64,000 nt of DNA from Sphingobacteriaceae bacterium DW12 (GTDB taxonomy: Bacteria; Bacteroidota; Bacteroidia; Sphingobacteriales; Sphingobacteriaceae): NCBI GenBank assembly GCA_000783305.1, contig JROE01000007.1:186001-250000 (forward strand). The letters run 5' to 3'. Of this stretch, positions 17,996-28,767 are shown in pieces. The stretch's first letter is position 1. Each line of letters starts with the position of its first letter. A program made the position numbers and the translations under genes. The notes beneath the pieces are model-generated. The model had not been told where the DNA came from and ran no database searches. It saw only the letters and a program-made list of their open reading frames with translations.

Positions 17996-18901
17996 TTACA
18001 TCCATCTTTTTCTTTTAAACCAATAATAAATCAATACTGCTACAAATACCATTATCAGAAGTGATAGCGGGTAGCCATAATACCACTCCAACTCGGGCAT
18101 ATTCTTGAAATTCATCCCATATACTCCAGCGATGAATGTTAGAGGCATGAAGAATACCGATATGATCGTCAGGGTGCGCATGATTTCGTTAGTGTGGTTG
18201 GACTCTATGTTGAAATATACGGAGAGGAGCTGACTAGTATTTTCACTAAGGTTACGATATAGTGTGGATGTCCGTACATAGAGGTCTCTCAGGTCTTGTG
18301 TATAAATATTCTTGTACTCAGGCATATGGAAGTAATCCACAATATCTTTGCACAGGGCCAGTATATTTCGAATCACATCAATCTGCCGCTTGAGATAATA
18401 TAGCCGTTTTAAGAAAGGTTTTCTCTTGCTGTGTAGGAAGACAATCTCCTCGTATTCATCTAGGCGTTCGTTGAGTTCTGTGATGACTAGATTCTCAAAT
18501 GTTTTCAACGACTCCGAAGTGATGAAATTAATAAGGCTTTTTGTGTTGCTGAATTTTTTGTTTGTGCGATCCGCCCTTTTTATGTTATTAAGATATTGTA
18601 TTTCATTGCGGTGTACCGTAATGATGAATTTTTCATTAAAGAATATGGAAACTCGGTCGGTAATCTCGGTCAATGTGTCTGAGGTCTCCTCAAATTTTTG
18701 AGGAATGGAACGAATGATTAAGAAATGATAAGTTTCGAATTCTTCTATTTTAGGAAGATGCCCTACTTCGAGACAGTCTTTTATAGAAGCTTCATGAAGA
18801 TTGTATTGAGTGGCTAGGTCCTTAAAATCTTCTCGAGTCGGATTAGTAATGTCTATCCATATGTATGGAAGTTTTTCATCCTCTATCAGTATTTCTGTCA
18901 T
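17996..18901 (-). CDS. corA: CorA family magnesium/cobalt transporter
   Basis: Inner-membrane divalent cation channel of 301 residues. A long cytoplasmic N-terminal domain rich in charged helices precedes two C-terminal membrane helices. The selectivity motif GMN (262-264, in GVYGMNF) lies between them, and the protein ends in the basic tail WFKRKRWM. The architecture and length match CorA. It is convergent with tsaB at zero spacing and no terminator is visible at the junction, so both transcripts probably run into the opposite gene. Confidence 0.95.
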   Translation of the reverse strand: MTEILIEDEKLPYIWIDITNPTREDFKDLATQYNLHEASIKDCLEVGHLPKIEEFETYHFLIIRSIPQKFEETSDTLTEITDRVSIFFNEKFIITVHRNEIQYLNNIKRADRTNKKFSNTKSLINFITSESLKTFENLVITELNERLDEYEEIVFLHSKRKPFLKRLYYLKRQIDVIRNILALCKDIVDYFHMPEYKNIYTQDLRDLYVRTSTLYRNLSENTSQLLSVYFNIESNHTNEIMRTLTIISVFFMPLTFIAGVYGMNFKNMPELEWYYGYPLSLLIMVFVAVLIYYWFKRKRWM

Positions 18902-18964
18902 ATCGGAGATAATTGTTTGTACAAGATAATGACGATGCTGTGATTATGCAAATAATCGGTCATT

Positions 18965-18995
18965 AAAAAAGGCTAGTCTTTTTGACTAACCTTTT
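18965..18995 (-). terminator. Terminator of the OmpH-like lipoprotein gene
   Basis: On the minus strand a stem of about 11 bp (right arm 18984-18995, left arm 18967-18978, one wobble pair) is followed by T residues. It lies 24 bp past the stop codon of the lipoprotein gene and upstream of corA. Confidence 0.7.
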
Positions 18996-19018
18996 GTTCG
19001 TAGGGTATTATCTTTTAC

Positions 19019-19627
19019 TTACTTCTTTGTCGCTTTGTACTCCTTGTTCAAGGCCTCAACAACTTCATTAGTAATTTCTAATTTAGCGTCTGCAAAAAGA
19101 ACTGTAGGATTTGACTTAGAATAGGTCAATACCAATTTGTAACCTTTTTCAGAAGCGTGTTTCTTTAAGTATTCGGTAATGCTGTTGTATACATTGTTGA
19201 ATTCGGTCGCTTCATCCTGTTGTATAGATGCGGAAGCATTCTGGTCCAAACGACCTAGCTCATCTTGTTTACGCGCGAGTTTCTCTTCCGTTGCTTGACG
19301 CTCAGAAGCACTTAACGTGGCAGCTTTTTGTTGATAATCGGCAACTTCACGTTGAAAAGCCTGACTTTTCGATTGTAAATCCGTTTGTGCTTTTTTCACT
19401 TTGGCTTCCATCTTGATTTTGATATCTTTGAAGTACTCGTACTTTTCAGATAATGTATCCGCATTTATGTACACGATTTTTTCGGACGAGGAAGATGAGC
19501 TTTCCTTCGAAGCCGAAGAGTCTGTAGACCCTGCTGGTTTTGAAGCATTCTGATTACAAGAGATGGCAGCCGTTGCGATAATAACACCTAGTGTTGCTTT
19601 CGAAATAGTTGTTAAAAATTTATTCAT
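19019..19627 (-). CDS. OmpH/Skp-like periplasmic chaperone lipoprotein
   Basis: Starting at the Met encoded at 19627 gives a good lipoprotein signal, MNKFLTTISKATLGVIIATAAISC, with the lipobox AISC. A Met six codons upstream is in frame but adds a poor N-terminus. After a Ser/Lys linker comes an OmpH domain: a short beta segment (KIVYINADTLSEKYEYFKD), a long charged coiled coil (about 60-130), and the returning strand LVLTYSKSNPTVLFADAKLEIT. The coiled-coil tentacles are expected to hold unfolded outer-membrane proteins. It is single, not in the bamA-ompH-lpx cluster, so it is probably a paralogue. Confidence 0.85.
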   Translation of the reverse strand: MNKFLTTISKATLGVIIATAAISCNQNASKPAGSTDSSASKESSSSSSEKIVYINADTLSEKYEYFKDIKIKMEAKVKKAQTDLQSKSQAFQREVADYQQKAATLSASERQATEEKLARKQDELGRLDQNASASIQQDEATEFNNVYNSITEYLKKHASEKGYKLVLTYSKSNPTVLFADAKLEITNEVVEALNKEYKATKK

Positions 19628-19771
19628 TTGTTTTGTCGTTGTCATATTTGAAGTAACAAACCTACTATAAAAAAATCAAAATCTTATTTTTAGATGATAA
19701 TTCTCTTGAAAATATGTATCAAATACCTTGTTGTTAGGGGTTTAGGTAGTGTTCGAAGGGGGGATTAATCA

Positions 19772-19803
19772 CTTGTAAATGTGGTTAAAATTTCGTATTT
19801 TTG
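19772..19803 (+). promoter_or_regulatory. Promoter of gyrB
   Basis: CTTG at 19772-19775, a 20 bp spacer and TATTTTTG at 19796-19803 fit the Bacteroidota promoter pattern. The gene starts 31 bp downstream. Confidence 0.6.
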
Positions 19804-19828
19804 AATATAGAACTAAATCATAGAATAA

Positions 19829-21793
<1,965 letters not shown>

Positions 21794-21815
21794 TCACTAG
21801 CCGATTAACTATACT

Positions 21816-21850
21816 AAAAGCCTGTTGAGTATTCAGCAGGCTTTTTTATT
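21816..21850 (+). terminator. Terminator of gyrB
   Basis: AAAAGCCTGTTGA pairs with TCAGCAGGCTTTT (one wobble) around a short loop, followed by T residues. Confidence 0.9.
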
Positions 21851-21898
21851 TTAAAAATATTTTTTAACTTCATGTTATATTAGACCAATTTCTAAATC

Positions 21899-22702
21899 AT
21901 GAAAGTTAAGGAGTTAATGTTTTTGATGTTAATTTCTCTTGAAGTATTTGGGCAAGATTTTAGTGCAGCACCCTTTCTAGGGATGGGGAATACTGGCGTA
22001 GGACAAGGAGGAATTTACAGTTTGACTGCCAATCCCGCTGGATTGGTCATGTTGGAAGGAGTAACGGCTGCGATTGCCTATCAACAACATGTTTTAAAAT
22101 CCGATATTCAGACACAAGCAGCTTATCTGGGAATACCATTAGAAAGAAAGGGAGCTATTGGTTTGGCCATACACAATTATGGAATACCATCTGTAACTTC
22201 ATTCCTTCGGAGCAATCTTTCATATGCTCGGTCTTTTGGAACTGTTTTTCAAGCCTCAATATCTGCCAATTATCATCGAAAACATGTCCAAACATATGGT
22301 GGAGGGCAGACGTTGTCTGTGGATCTCGGACTACAGTATTCAGTCAAGAATAGCCTTAAGGTAGGTGTGCTCTTTCGTAATGTTAGCGGAGCTAAATTTG
22401 ATAATAGCGTCAGCGAACGTATAGGCAGAGAGTTGGTGTTGGGAATGGATTATTTTGTTTCCCAATTTTTAAGAGTCAATGTTGATTTGGCTCATGATTT
22501 AGAACATCATTTTTTTATAAGAAGTGGATTGGCTTATGCACTATCTCCCTTTTTTCTAGTCAGGATGGGCCTGTCTTCAAATCCCCTCCAATACTACGGG
22601 GGAGTGGGGTTTGTTTTGAATAATATTACAATTGACTTATCGTCTTCCTTTCATCCTAGATTGGGTACATCCCCCCAAATTGCGTTGGCCTATGTATTGT
22701 AG
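21899..22702 (+). CDS. PorV/PorQ-like outer-membrane beta-barrel protein
   Basis: A 267-residue protein with a short N-terminal signal (cleavage after about VFGQ). The following LGMGNTGVGQGG and SLTANPAGL segments resemble the N-terminal plug region of FadL/PorV/PorQ-type barrels. The rest alternates hydrophobic and polar residues in aromatic-capped strands and ends in a terminal strand ALAYVL. It is first in a tight four-gene operon: the next gene starts inside its last 11 bp. A role in type IX secretion or as a barrel partner for the next gene is possible but not shown by the sequence. Confidence 0.65.
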   Translation: MKVKELMFLMLISLEVFGQDFSAAPFLGMGNTGVGQGGIYSLTANPAGLVMLEGVTAAIAYQQHVLKSDIQTQAAYLGIPLERKGAIGLAIHNYGIPSVTSFLRSNLSYARSFGTVFQASISANYHRKHVQTYGGGQTLSVDLGLQYSVKNSLKVGVLFRNVSGAKFDNSVSERIGRELVLGMDYFVSQFLRVNVDLAHDLEHHFFIRSGLAYALSPFFLVRMGLSSNPLQYYGGVGFVLNNITIDLSSSFHPRLGTSPQIALAYVL

Positions 22703-24743
22703 ATTTCGAATCATTGGATTGTTTTACATGTGCATTCTTTCGCTATCCATTCATGCGCAGGAACTAAGTGAAGAAGTAGAGGAATTAATTGTAGAACAGT
22801 TACTGGAGGTTGCGGATGATGACATCGATATCTCCGAACTTACAGAACGATTACGACGCCTTGTAAATCATCCACTTGATTTGAACAGCGTAAGCGAACA
22901 GGATTTAGCGGCTCTTTTTTTTCTTAGCCCAATACAGATTGCTAATATTATTGCACATCGAAAGGCTTCGGGAAGGATACTATCTCCGCTCGAACTCCAA
23001 GGGGTCGAAGGGTTTGACAGCCAAAGCTTACAACGACTTTTGCCCTTTGTGACGGTAAGTGCTTCTTCGCACTTGGAGGATATGAGTTGGAGAAGATTGT
23101 GGAATGAAGCACAACAAGAAGTCATGCTGCGATATGGAAGGGGACTCGAGCTACCAAAGGGATACCAAATTGAGGATACTACGAAGTCCCGTTATTTAGG
23201 GGATCCTAATCGTCTAGCGCTACGGTACCGTCTGGATTATAAAAATACAATTCGATTGGCTGTAAATATGGATAAGGATGCCGGCGAACCCTTTTTGAAA
23301 GAAAAGCAGAAATACGGATTTGATTATTACTCAATAAGCCTCTCTCTTAAATTGAAAGGAACTCTTCGACATCTTGTGATAGGAGACTATGCATTACAAT
23401 TGGGACAGGGGCTGGCCATGTGGAATGGACTCAGTTTTGGTAAAGGGGCATGGATAGCGGGAATGGCTAAGCAAGCTTCTGGTCTGAAAGCTTATACTTC
23501 CTTGAATGAGTCTAATTTTTTGAGAGGAATTGCAGGAGATCTTGAATTTGGACGTTTTCAGCTTACTCCCTTCTTTTCATTCAACAAGTTGAGTGGGAAT
23601 ATGTCACCTGCAGATTCTGTGCCTAGTATCATGGCTATATCCCACTCGGGCCTACATCGTACAACTACAGAATTGCGAAATAGAAATGCGATTAATCAGA
23701 TGGTATATGGTGCTAATCTAGTATATCGCTTGTCTCGATTGAAAATAGGATTTGCGGCGTTTCAGACTCATTATAACGGAATAATCACGCCTTCCGACTT
23801 GATGCGTAACAAATTTGCCTTCCGTGGACAGCGTTTGACTAACTGGACTACTTATTATCAGTATACATTTAGAAATGTGTTTGTATTTGGAGAGGTTGCT
23901 CATAGTCTAGGTAGTGGGATCGCGCTTACAAATGGTACGGTAGCGAGTCTAAGCCCTAAATTGTCTTTTGTAGCTTTGCATCGTTATTATCAAAAAAATT
24001 ATCATCAGTTATTTGGACAAGGACCTGGAGAGGGAGGGAATGTCAATAATGAACAGGGACTGTATACAGGGGTTGTCTTCCATCCATCGCGAGCGATAGA
24101 ATGGGTCAATTACGTGGATGTTTTTAAATTTCCATGGTTGCGGTATAGAGCGGATGGTCCTACCGAAGGATATGATGTGTTTTCTCAATTTTCGTATTCT
24201 TGGTACAAGAGAGGCAAGCTTTCATTTCGATTTCGACACCGTAAGCAGCAAGAAAATGGAAACGCTTTGGCAGTAAGTGGGCCTGTCCTTGCTGATGTCA
24301 AACGCTATCAATCTCGCATTGAATTTCAAATGAAATTGTCCGAGCATTGGACTGTTCGCAGTCGCGTCGAGGGGACTCATTACGAAAAAGAATTTGTTCC
24401 ATCTGAGCGTGGATTATTAGTATATCAAGACTTCTTCTGGAATAATAGGAACAAGCGTGTAAGGATCAATATGAGATTGGCCTATTTTGATACGGATGGT
24501 TATAATTCACGAATTTATGCATATGAGAATGACGTATTGTATGCCTCGTCGTTCCCGATATATTATCATACTGGTATCCGAACCTATGCTAATTGTAGAT
24601 TCCGAATTACACGTGCAGTAGATGTATGGGCTCGGTATGGAGTTACATACTATAGGAACTTAGGTCGAATAGGAAGTGGGTTGGATGAGATTGCTGGAAA
24701 TCGAAAGTCGGATATAAAGCTGCAATTAAGGGTAAAATTCTAA
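22692..24743 (+). CDS. Secreted helix-hairpin-helix protein with large putative outer-membrane beta-barrel
   Basis: The ATG at 22692 gives a standard signal peptide (MYCRFRIIGLFYMCIL to SIHAQ) and an 11 bp overlap with the previous gene; an upstream TTG in frame would bury that signal. Mature residues about 60-120 hold two ComEA-like helix-hairpin-helix repeats (NHPLDLNSVSEQDLAALFFL, then SPLELQGVEGFDSQSLQRL). About 500 residues follow of amphipathic beta strands rich in Tyr/Phe/Arg with short turns, ending ...LQLRVKF, as expected of an outer-membrane barrel. The 683-residue protein is 5 bp upstream of comEC. A DNA-contacting outer-membrane component is a reasonable hypothesis only. Confidence 0.7.
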   Translation: MYCRFRIIGLFYMCILSLSIHAQELSEEVEELIVEQLLEVADDDIDISELTERLRRLVNHPLDLNSVSEQDLAALFFLSPIQIANIIAHRKASGRILSPLELQGVEGFDSQSLQRLLPFVTVSASSHLEDMSWRRLWNEAQQEVMLRYGRGLELPKGYQIEDTTKSRYLGDPNRLALRYRLDYKNTIRLAVNMDKDAGEPFLKEKQKYGFDYYSISLSLKLKGTLRHLVIGDYALQLGQGLAMWNGLSFGKGAWIAGMAKQASGLKAYTSLNESNFLRGIAGDLEFGRFQLTPFFSFNKLSGNMSPADSVPSIMAISHSGLHRTTTELRNRNAINQMVYGANLVYRLSRLKIGFAAFQTHYNGIITPSDLMRNKFAFRGQRLTNWTTYYQYTFRNVFVFGEVAHSLGSGIALTNGTVASLSPKLSFVALHRYYQKNYHQLFGQGPGEGGNVNNEQGLYTGVVFHPSRAIEWVNYVDVFKFPWLRYRADGPTEGYDVFSQFSYSWYKRGKLSFRFRHRKQQENGNALAVSGPVLADVKRYQSRIEFQMKLSEHWTVRSRVEGTHYEKEFVPSERGLLVYQDFFWNNRNKRVRINMRLAYFDTDGYNSRIYAYENDVLYASSFPIYYHTGIRTYANCRFRITRAVDVWARYGVTYYRNLGRIGSGLDEIAGNRKSDIKLQLRVKF

Positions 24744-24748
24744 TAGAT

Positions 24749-26833
24749 ATGGAACACTACATACCTAAACATGTCCCACTTATTAAAGTCGTATTTTTTC
24801 TTATGATGGGGATCTGGCTAGGGTTTGTAGTGGAGGACATATCATTTCCTATTTTCTACCTTGAAGCAATAAGCGTTATCATCGTTATAATACTCATCCT
24901 CAGTTTTTTCTTAAGTAGTAAGCGCTTATGGAAGAGACTATATGTATTCGCACTTTATGTATTGTTGTTGTTGTTGGGTATATATAATATCGTTAGTGAA
25001 AATCCTATCCATCATCCTAATCATTTTGCTCACTTTGATGATAAGTTTTTGATTGGCATCGTGGATGATGAGCCACGTCGTAAGGGAGATTTACTGCGAT
25101 GTCCTATTCGCATAGTTGGAGGAGTAGATGGCAGTCTGGAAATATCTCGAATGGGGATGTTAATGATGACCATTTCAGGTGTTGATAGTTCTCAAATTTT
25201 GAAATATGGAGATGAGATTATTCTTCATAACAATATCAAAGAAGTAGCACGCCCATCCAATCCTCGCGAGTTTGACTATGCGCGATATCTTTCCTATTCA
25301 AATATTTGGTATCAAAGTTTTTTGGAGACAAGCCAAATTCAGATACGAAGACATAATCAAGGAAATAGCTTGCAAGCTTTTGCCTTTCAAGTTAGGGATA
25401 ATCTAGTCGAAAAATTCAGAAACTATATATTAGATTCTCAAGCATTTCATGTGGCCTCGGCCGTAATATTGGGGTATCGTGTTCACATGGACGAAGAGAT
25501 TATCAGTGCATTCAACGATACTGGCACGATCCATCTTTTGAGCGTTTCAGGTCTACATGTTGGATTGGTCTTTGGAATCTTAGTCTGGTTACTGTCCTGG
25601 ATGGATAGGATGAAGGGAGGGGCAATAATTCGTACGCTGATTATACTATTGTGTGTATGGGCATATTCAATTATGACTGGTATGTCGGCTCCTGTGATAA
25701 GGGCCTCCATTATGATTTCGTTCTATATCTTGGTTACCCTCATACGTAGAAGGTCAAATATCTATAATACGATAGCAGCCTCTGCGTTCTTTATGTTGAT
25801 TGTAGACAGTAAGCAATTAGCTGATATTGGCTTTCAATTGTCTTATATGGCCGTATTGGGTATAGTCGCGGTTGTACCTGTTTTGAAAACTATCTACCGC
25901 CCCAAACACAGATATATTCAAAGTATACTAACTTATTGCTATGTCTCATTGGGTGCACAATTATTTACGCTACCACTTATCTTATATTACTTTGGACAGT
26001 TTCCCAATTATTTTTTAGTTGCTAACCTTCTTATAGCTATCCCATCGTCTTTGATCATGTACCTAGGCATGGGATTAGCCATTTTGCCATTTGAAAGCAT
26101 GGGGGCAGTATTGGGATATTTGCTAAATGAGTTGATTATTGTAATGCTTTCTGGATTGAAGTTTTTAGGTGCATTGCCAGGGGCAGTTACACGTGGTGTT
26201 GTATTCAATGGTTTGCAAGTTAGTTTGTTTTTTGTTGTGATATGTAGTCTATTTGTCTCTTATTACTCTAGGAGTAAGACGGGTGTATGGGCGGTGGTCG
26301 GATCTATTTTAGTTCTAAATATAACCCTGATTAATCACGATATTAGCCATCAGAATTACCAAGGGGTAAAATTTTATAATGTAAAAGGTGATGTAGCGGT
26401 TGCATATATTGATAGGGGCCGTGTCACCTTATTTTCAAATTTGGACTCTCTGTACCATCCGGTATTGGCGTTTCGCGTTTTGCCCGATATACTCGGTTAC
26501 ACCTCAAAAGAAAGAATTGTTTTTCAAAGAATCTTAGCTTCGAAGCAAAAGTCAAATCTATTCATAGCAGCACCCTATGTCAGATTGATGATTTTGGAAG
26601 GGCCCTACATCCCCGAGACTCTTAGTACAGCCGATATCCTTTTCTTACGTAGGAATAGCACTGTCGATCTGCCTGACTTAATACCTAAAGTGCCTCCAAA
26701 GTTGGTGCTGTTGGATGGATCGAGCTCTGATAAAAGAATAATGAAGTATATTCGTCAATTGGATTCTTTGGCGATTCCCTATTATGCGATGAAGAATAAT
26801 TTTGCTTATGTTTGGGATAAGGATTTACCATAA
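24749..26833 (+). CDS. comEC: ComEC/Rec2-family DNA internalisation membrane protein
   Basis: Polytopic inner-membrane protein of 694 residues. N-terminal helices and a periplasmic OB-like domain (about 100-190, DDEPRRKGDLLRCP onward) precede the Competence domain (about 230-510). That domain has the typical HLLSVSGLHVGLVFGIL segment and TGMSAPVIRASIM. In natural transformation ComEC forms the channel for single-stranded DNA. The C-terminal soluble part (from about 530) lacks the HxHxDH metal motif of the metallo-beta-lactamase domain found in many ComEC proteins and looks degenerate. It is sandwiched between the helix-hairpin-helix gene (5 bp) and recQ (2 bp). Confidence 0.92.
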   Translation: MEHYIPKHVPLIKVVFFLMMGIWLGFVVEDISFPIFYLEAISVIIVIILILSFFLSSKRLWKRLYVFALYVLLLLLGIYNIVSENPIHHPNHFAHFDDKFLIGIVDDEPRRKGDLLRCPIRIVGGVDGSLEISRMGMLMMTISGVDSSQILKYGDEIILHNNIKEVARPSNPREFDYARYLSYSNIWYQSFLETSQIQIRRHNQGNSLQAFAFQVRDNLVEKFRNYILDSQAFHVASAVILGYRVHMDEEIISAFNDTGTIHLLSVSGLHVGLVFGILVWLLSWMDRMKGGAIIRTLIILLCVWAYSIMTGMSAPVIRASIMISFYILVTLIRRRSNIYNTIAASAFFMLIVDSKQLADIGFQLSYMAVLGIVAVVPVLKTIYRPKHRYIQSILTYCYVSLGAQLFTLPLILYYFGQFPNYFLVANLLIAIPSSLIMYLGMGLAILPFESMGAVLGYLLNELIIVMLSGLKFLGALPGAVTRGVVFNGLQVSLFFVVICSLFVSYYSRSKTGVWAVVGSILVLNITLINHDISHQNYQGVKFYNVKGDVAVAYIDRGRVTLFSNLDSLYHPVLAFRVLPDILGYTSKERIVFQRILASKQKSNLFIAAPYVRLMILEGPYIPETLSTADILFLRRNSTVDLPDLIPKVPPKLVLLDGSSSDKRIMKYIRQLDSLAIPYYAMKNNFAYVWDKDLP

Positions 26834-26835
26834 AA

Positions 26836-28731
26836 ATGAATAGCAAAGCAATTCTACAGCAATATTGGGGGTATGACTCGTTTCGTCCGCTGCAGGAGGA
26901 AATAATTGAGGCTATCCTAACTGGGAGAGATACCCTTGCGCTGATGCCTACTGGCGGAGGTAAATCCCTGTGTTATCAAGTGCCAGCTCTCATGAAAGAA
27001 GGCATATGTATAGTCATCAGTCCCTTAATTGCTTTGATGAAAGATCAGGTCGAGCAGCTGAAGAAGCGAGGCATTGAAGCGGTTGCCATTTTTTCTGGAA
27101 TGACGACAAGAGAAGTTGATATTACTTTGGACAATTGTATCTTCGGCAAGATTAAGTTCTTGTATCTCGCGCCCGAACGGTTGTATAGTGATTTGGTAAG
27201 GGAGCGCATTCGATATATGAAGGTCAATCTTTTCGCAATCGACGAGGCCCATTGTATATCGCAGTGGGGATATGATTTTCGGCCCTCTTATCTTCAACTG
27301 ATATCACTTCGTGAACTACATGCTGATATCCCTTTTCTAGCAGTTACAGCTTCAGCAACGACGAGGGTGGTGGAAGATATTCAAGATAAGCTCCAATTTA
27401 AAGCACCCCACGTTTTTAAGATGAGCTTTGAACGGAAGAATTTGGGCTATATGGCATTATCAGAAGAAGACAAATGGGGACGGATGATTCGTATTATTCA
27501 GAAGCAGGGAGGAGCCGGGGTCATCTATGTGCGAAATCGACGAGAAACCCAAGAAATAGCCCGACACTTGTTTAACCATGGAATACCGGCGGATTATTAT
27601 CATGCGGGATTGAGTACTTCAGTACGTGCACAAAAACAGGATGAATGGATGAGTAATCAGTCTCGTGTAATTGTCGCGACAAATGCTTTTGGAATGGGCA
27701 TTGATAAATCAGATGTACGGTTTGTTATCCATATGGATATTCCTGATTCTCTCGAAGCCTATTACCAGGAGGCTGGTAGAGCCGGGCGTGATGGTAAAAA
27801 GGCCTTTCCGGTATTACTTTATCAACAGCAAGATCGCGATCGACTCTGGAATAGTTTGGTGTCATCATTTCCCTCTGTTATATTTATCCAACAAGCTTAC
27901 CATCATCTTTGTAACCATTTTCAGATAGCTTACGGTGCTGGAGAGGGGACAATATTCGATTTTGACGTAATAGAATTTGCAAAGAAGTACAAAATTGACT
28001 TGGTAGAAACCATGAGTGCACTTAAGTTTTTGGAGAGAGATGGATGGGTGTCCCTTTCCGACGCGGTATTTATACCGGCCCGATTTAAGTTTGAAATAGA
28101 CTATCAAGAGTTGTATAAGTATCAAATCAGTAATGCAAAATTTGATGGACTGATTAAAGCTATCTTACGGTCGTATGGTGGCGTTTTCGATTTTCATATC
28201 CATATCAACGAGTATGAATTTGCCAAGAAATTGAAGGTGCCATATGAAGAAATCGTTAAGATGCTAATGGATTTGCAAAAGCAAGGAGTAGCTACATATT
28301 TGAAGTCTACCGATGCTCCTCAGCTACAATTCTTGCAAAATCGTGTCGATTATAAAAACCTTTACATTGATACCCAGTTCATCAAAGAGCGAAAGGTGGT
28401 TAAAGAAGAGCAACTAAAGGCTATATATAATTATTTAGATGCTAAAGAGTGCCGTAGTATCGCGCTCCTACAATATTTTGGAGAGCAGAATGCACCCGCG
28501 TGTGGCGAGTGCGACCTGTGCCTGACTAGGAAGCATCGAAATAATCAAGAACGAAAGATTCGTCATGAAATACAGCATCTCCTCATTGACAGCCCCTTGG
28601 GCATACATCATCTTGTGGATCGGTTGACCATTGGAGATGACGATATAAGACTGAAAGTCATTCGAAAGCTATTGGACGAAGAGTTGCTCCTTGTCCAAGA
28701 TGAGCATTATTATTGGAAGACAGTGTTCTAA
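26836..28731 (+). CDS. recQ: ATP-dependent DNA helicase of the RecQ family
   Basis: Superfamily 2 3'-5' helicase, 631 residues. It has the Walker A motif TGGGKS (39-44), DEAH (136-139), the RecQ aromatic-rich loop SQWGYDFRPSYLQL, and motif VI QEAGRAGRDG. The C-terminal zinc-binding cysteines are C539, C556, C559 and C562, followed by a winged-helix region. No clear HRDC domain is seen. Bacteroidota usually carry several RecQ paralogues, so this may not be the main one. It begins 2 bp after comEC, which suggests co-expression and perhaps handling of incoming single-stranded DNA. Confidence 0.93.
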   Translation: MNSKAILQQYWGYDSFRPLQEEIIEAILTGRDTLALMPTGGGKSLCYQVPALMKEGICIVISPLIALMKDQVEQLKKRGIEAVAIFSGMTTREVDITLDNCIFGKIKFLYLAPERLYSDLVRERIRYMKVNLFAIDEAHCISQWGYDFRPSYLQLISLRELHADIPFLAVTASATTRVVEDIQDKLQFKAPHVFKMSFERKNLGYMALSEEDKWGRMIRIIQKQGGAGVIYVRNRRETQEIARHLFNHGIPADYYHAGLSTSVRAQKQDEWMSNQSRVIVATNAFGMGIDKSDVRFVIHMDIPDSLEAYYQEAGRAGRDGKKAFPVLLYQQQDRDRLWNSLVSSFPSVIFIQQAYHHLCNHFQIAYGAGEGTIFDFDVIEFAKKYKIDLVETMSALKFLERDGWVSLSDAVFIPARFKFEIDYQELYKYQISNAKFDGLIKAILRSYGGVFDFHIHINEYEFAKKLKVPYEEIVKMLMDLQKQGVATYLKSTDAPQLQFLQNRVDYKNLYIDTQFIKERKVVKEEQLKAIYNYLDAKECRSIALLQYFGEQNAPACGECDLCLTRKHRNNQERKIRHEIQHLLIDSPLGIHHLVDRLTIGDDDIRLKVIRKLLDEELLLVQDEHYYWKTVF

Positions 28732-28767
28732 TAGAGAGCAAAGATGTGCTTGTAGCATATTATTCCA

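Noticed and set aside
22632..22691. TTG start extending the HhH protein by 20 residues
   Set aside because: It would place a polar, proline-rich segment before the signal peptide; the ATG at 22692 gives a standard signal sequence and an 11 bp overlap like that of murC-ftsQ.
24961..24978. GTT triplet run in comEC as a phase-variation tract
   Set aside because: Triplet changes keep the frame and it encodes a leucine-rich membrane helix; not a plausible switch.
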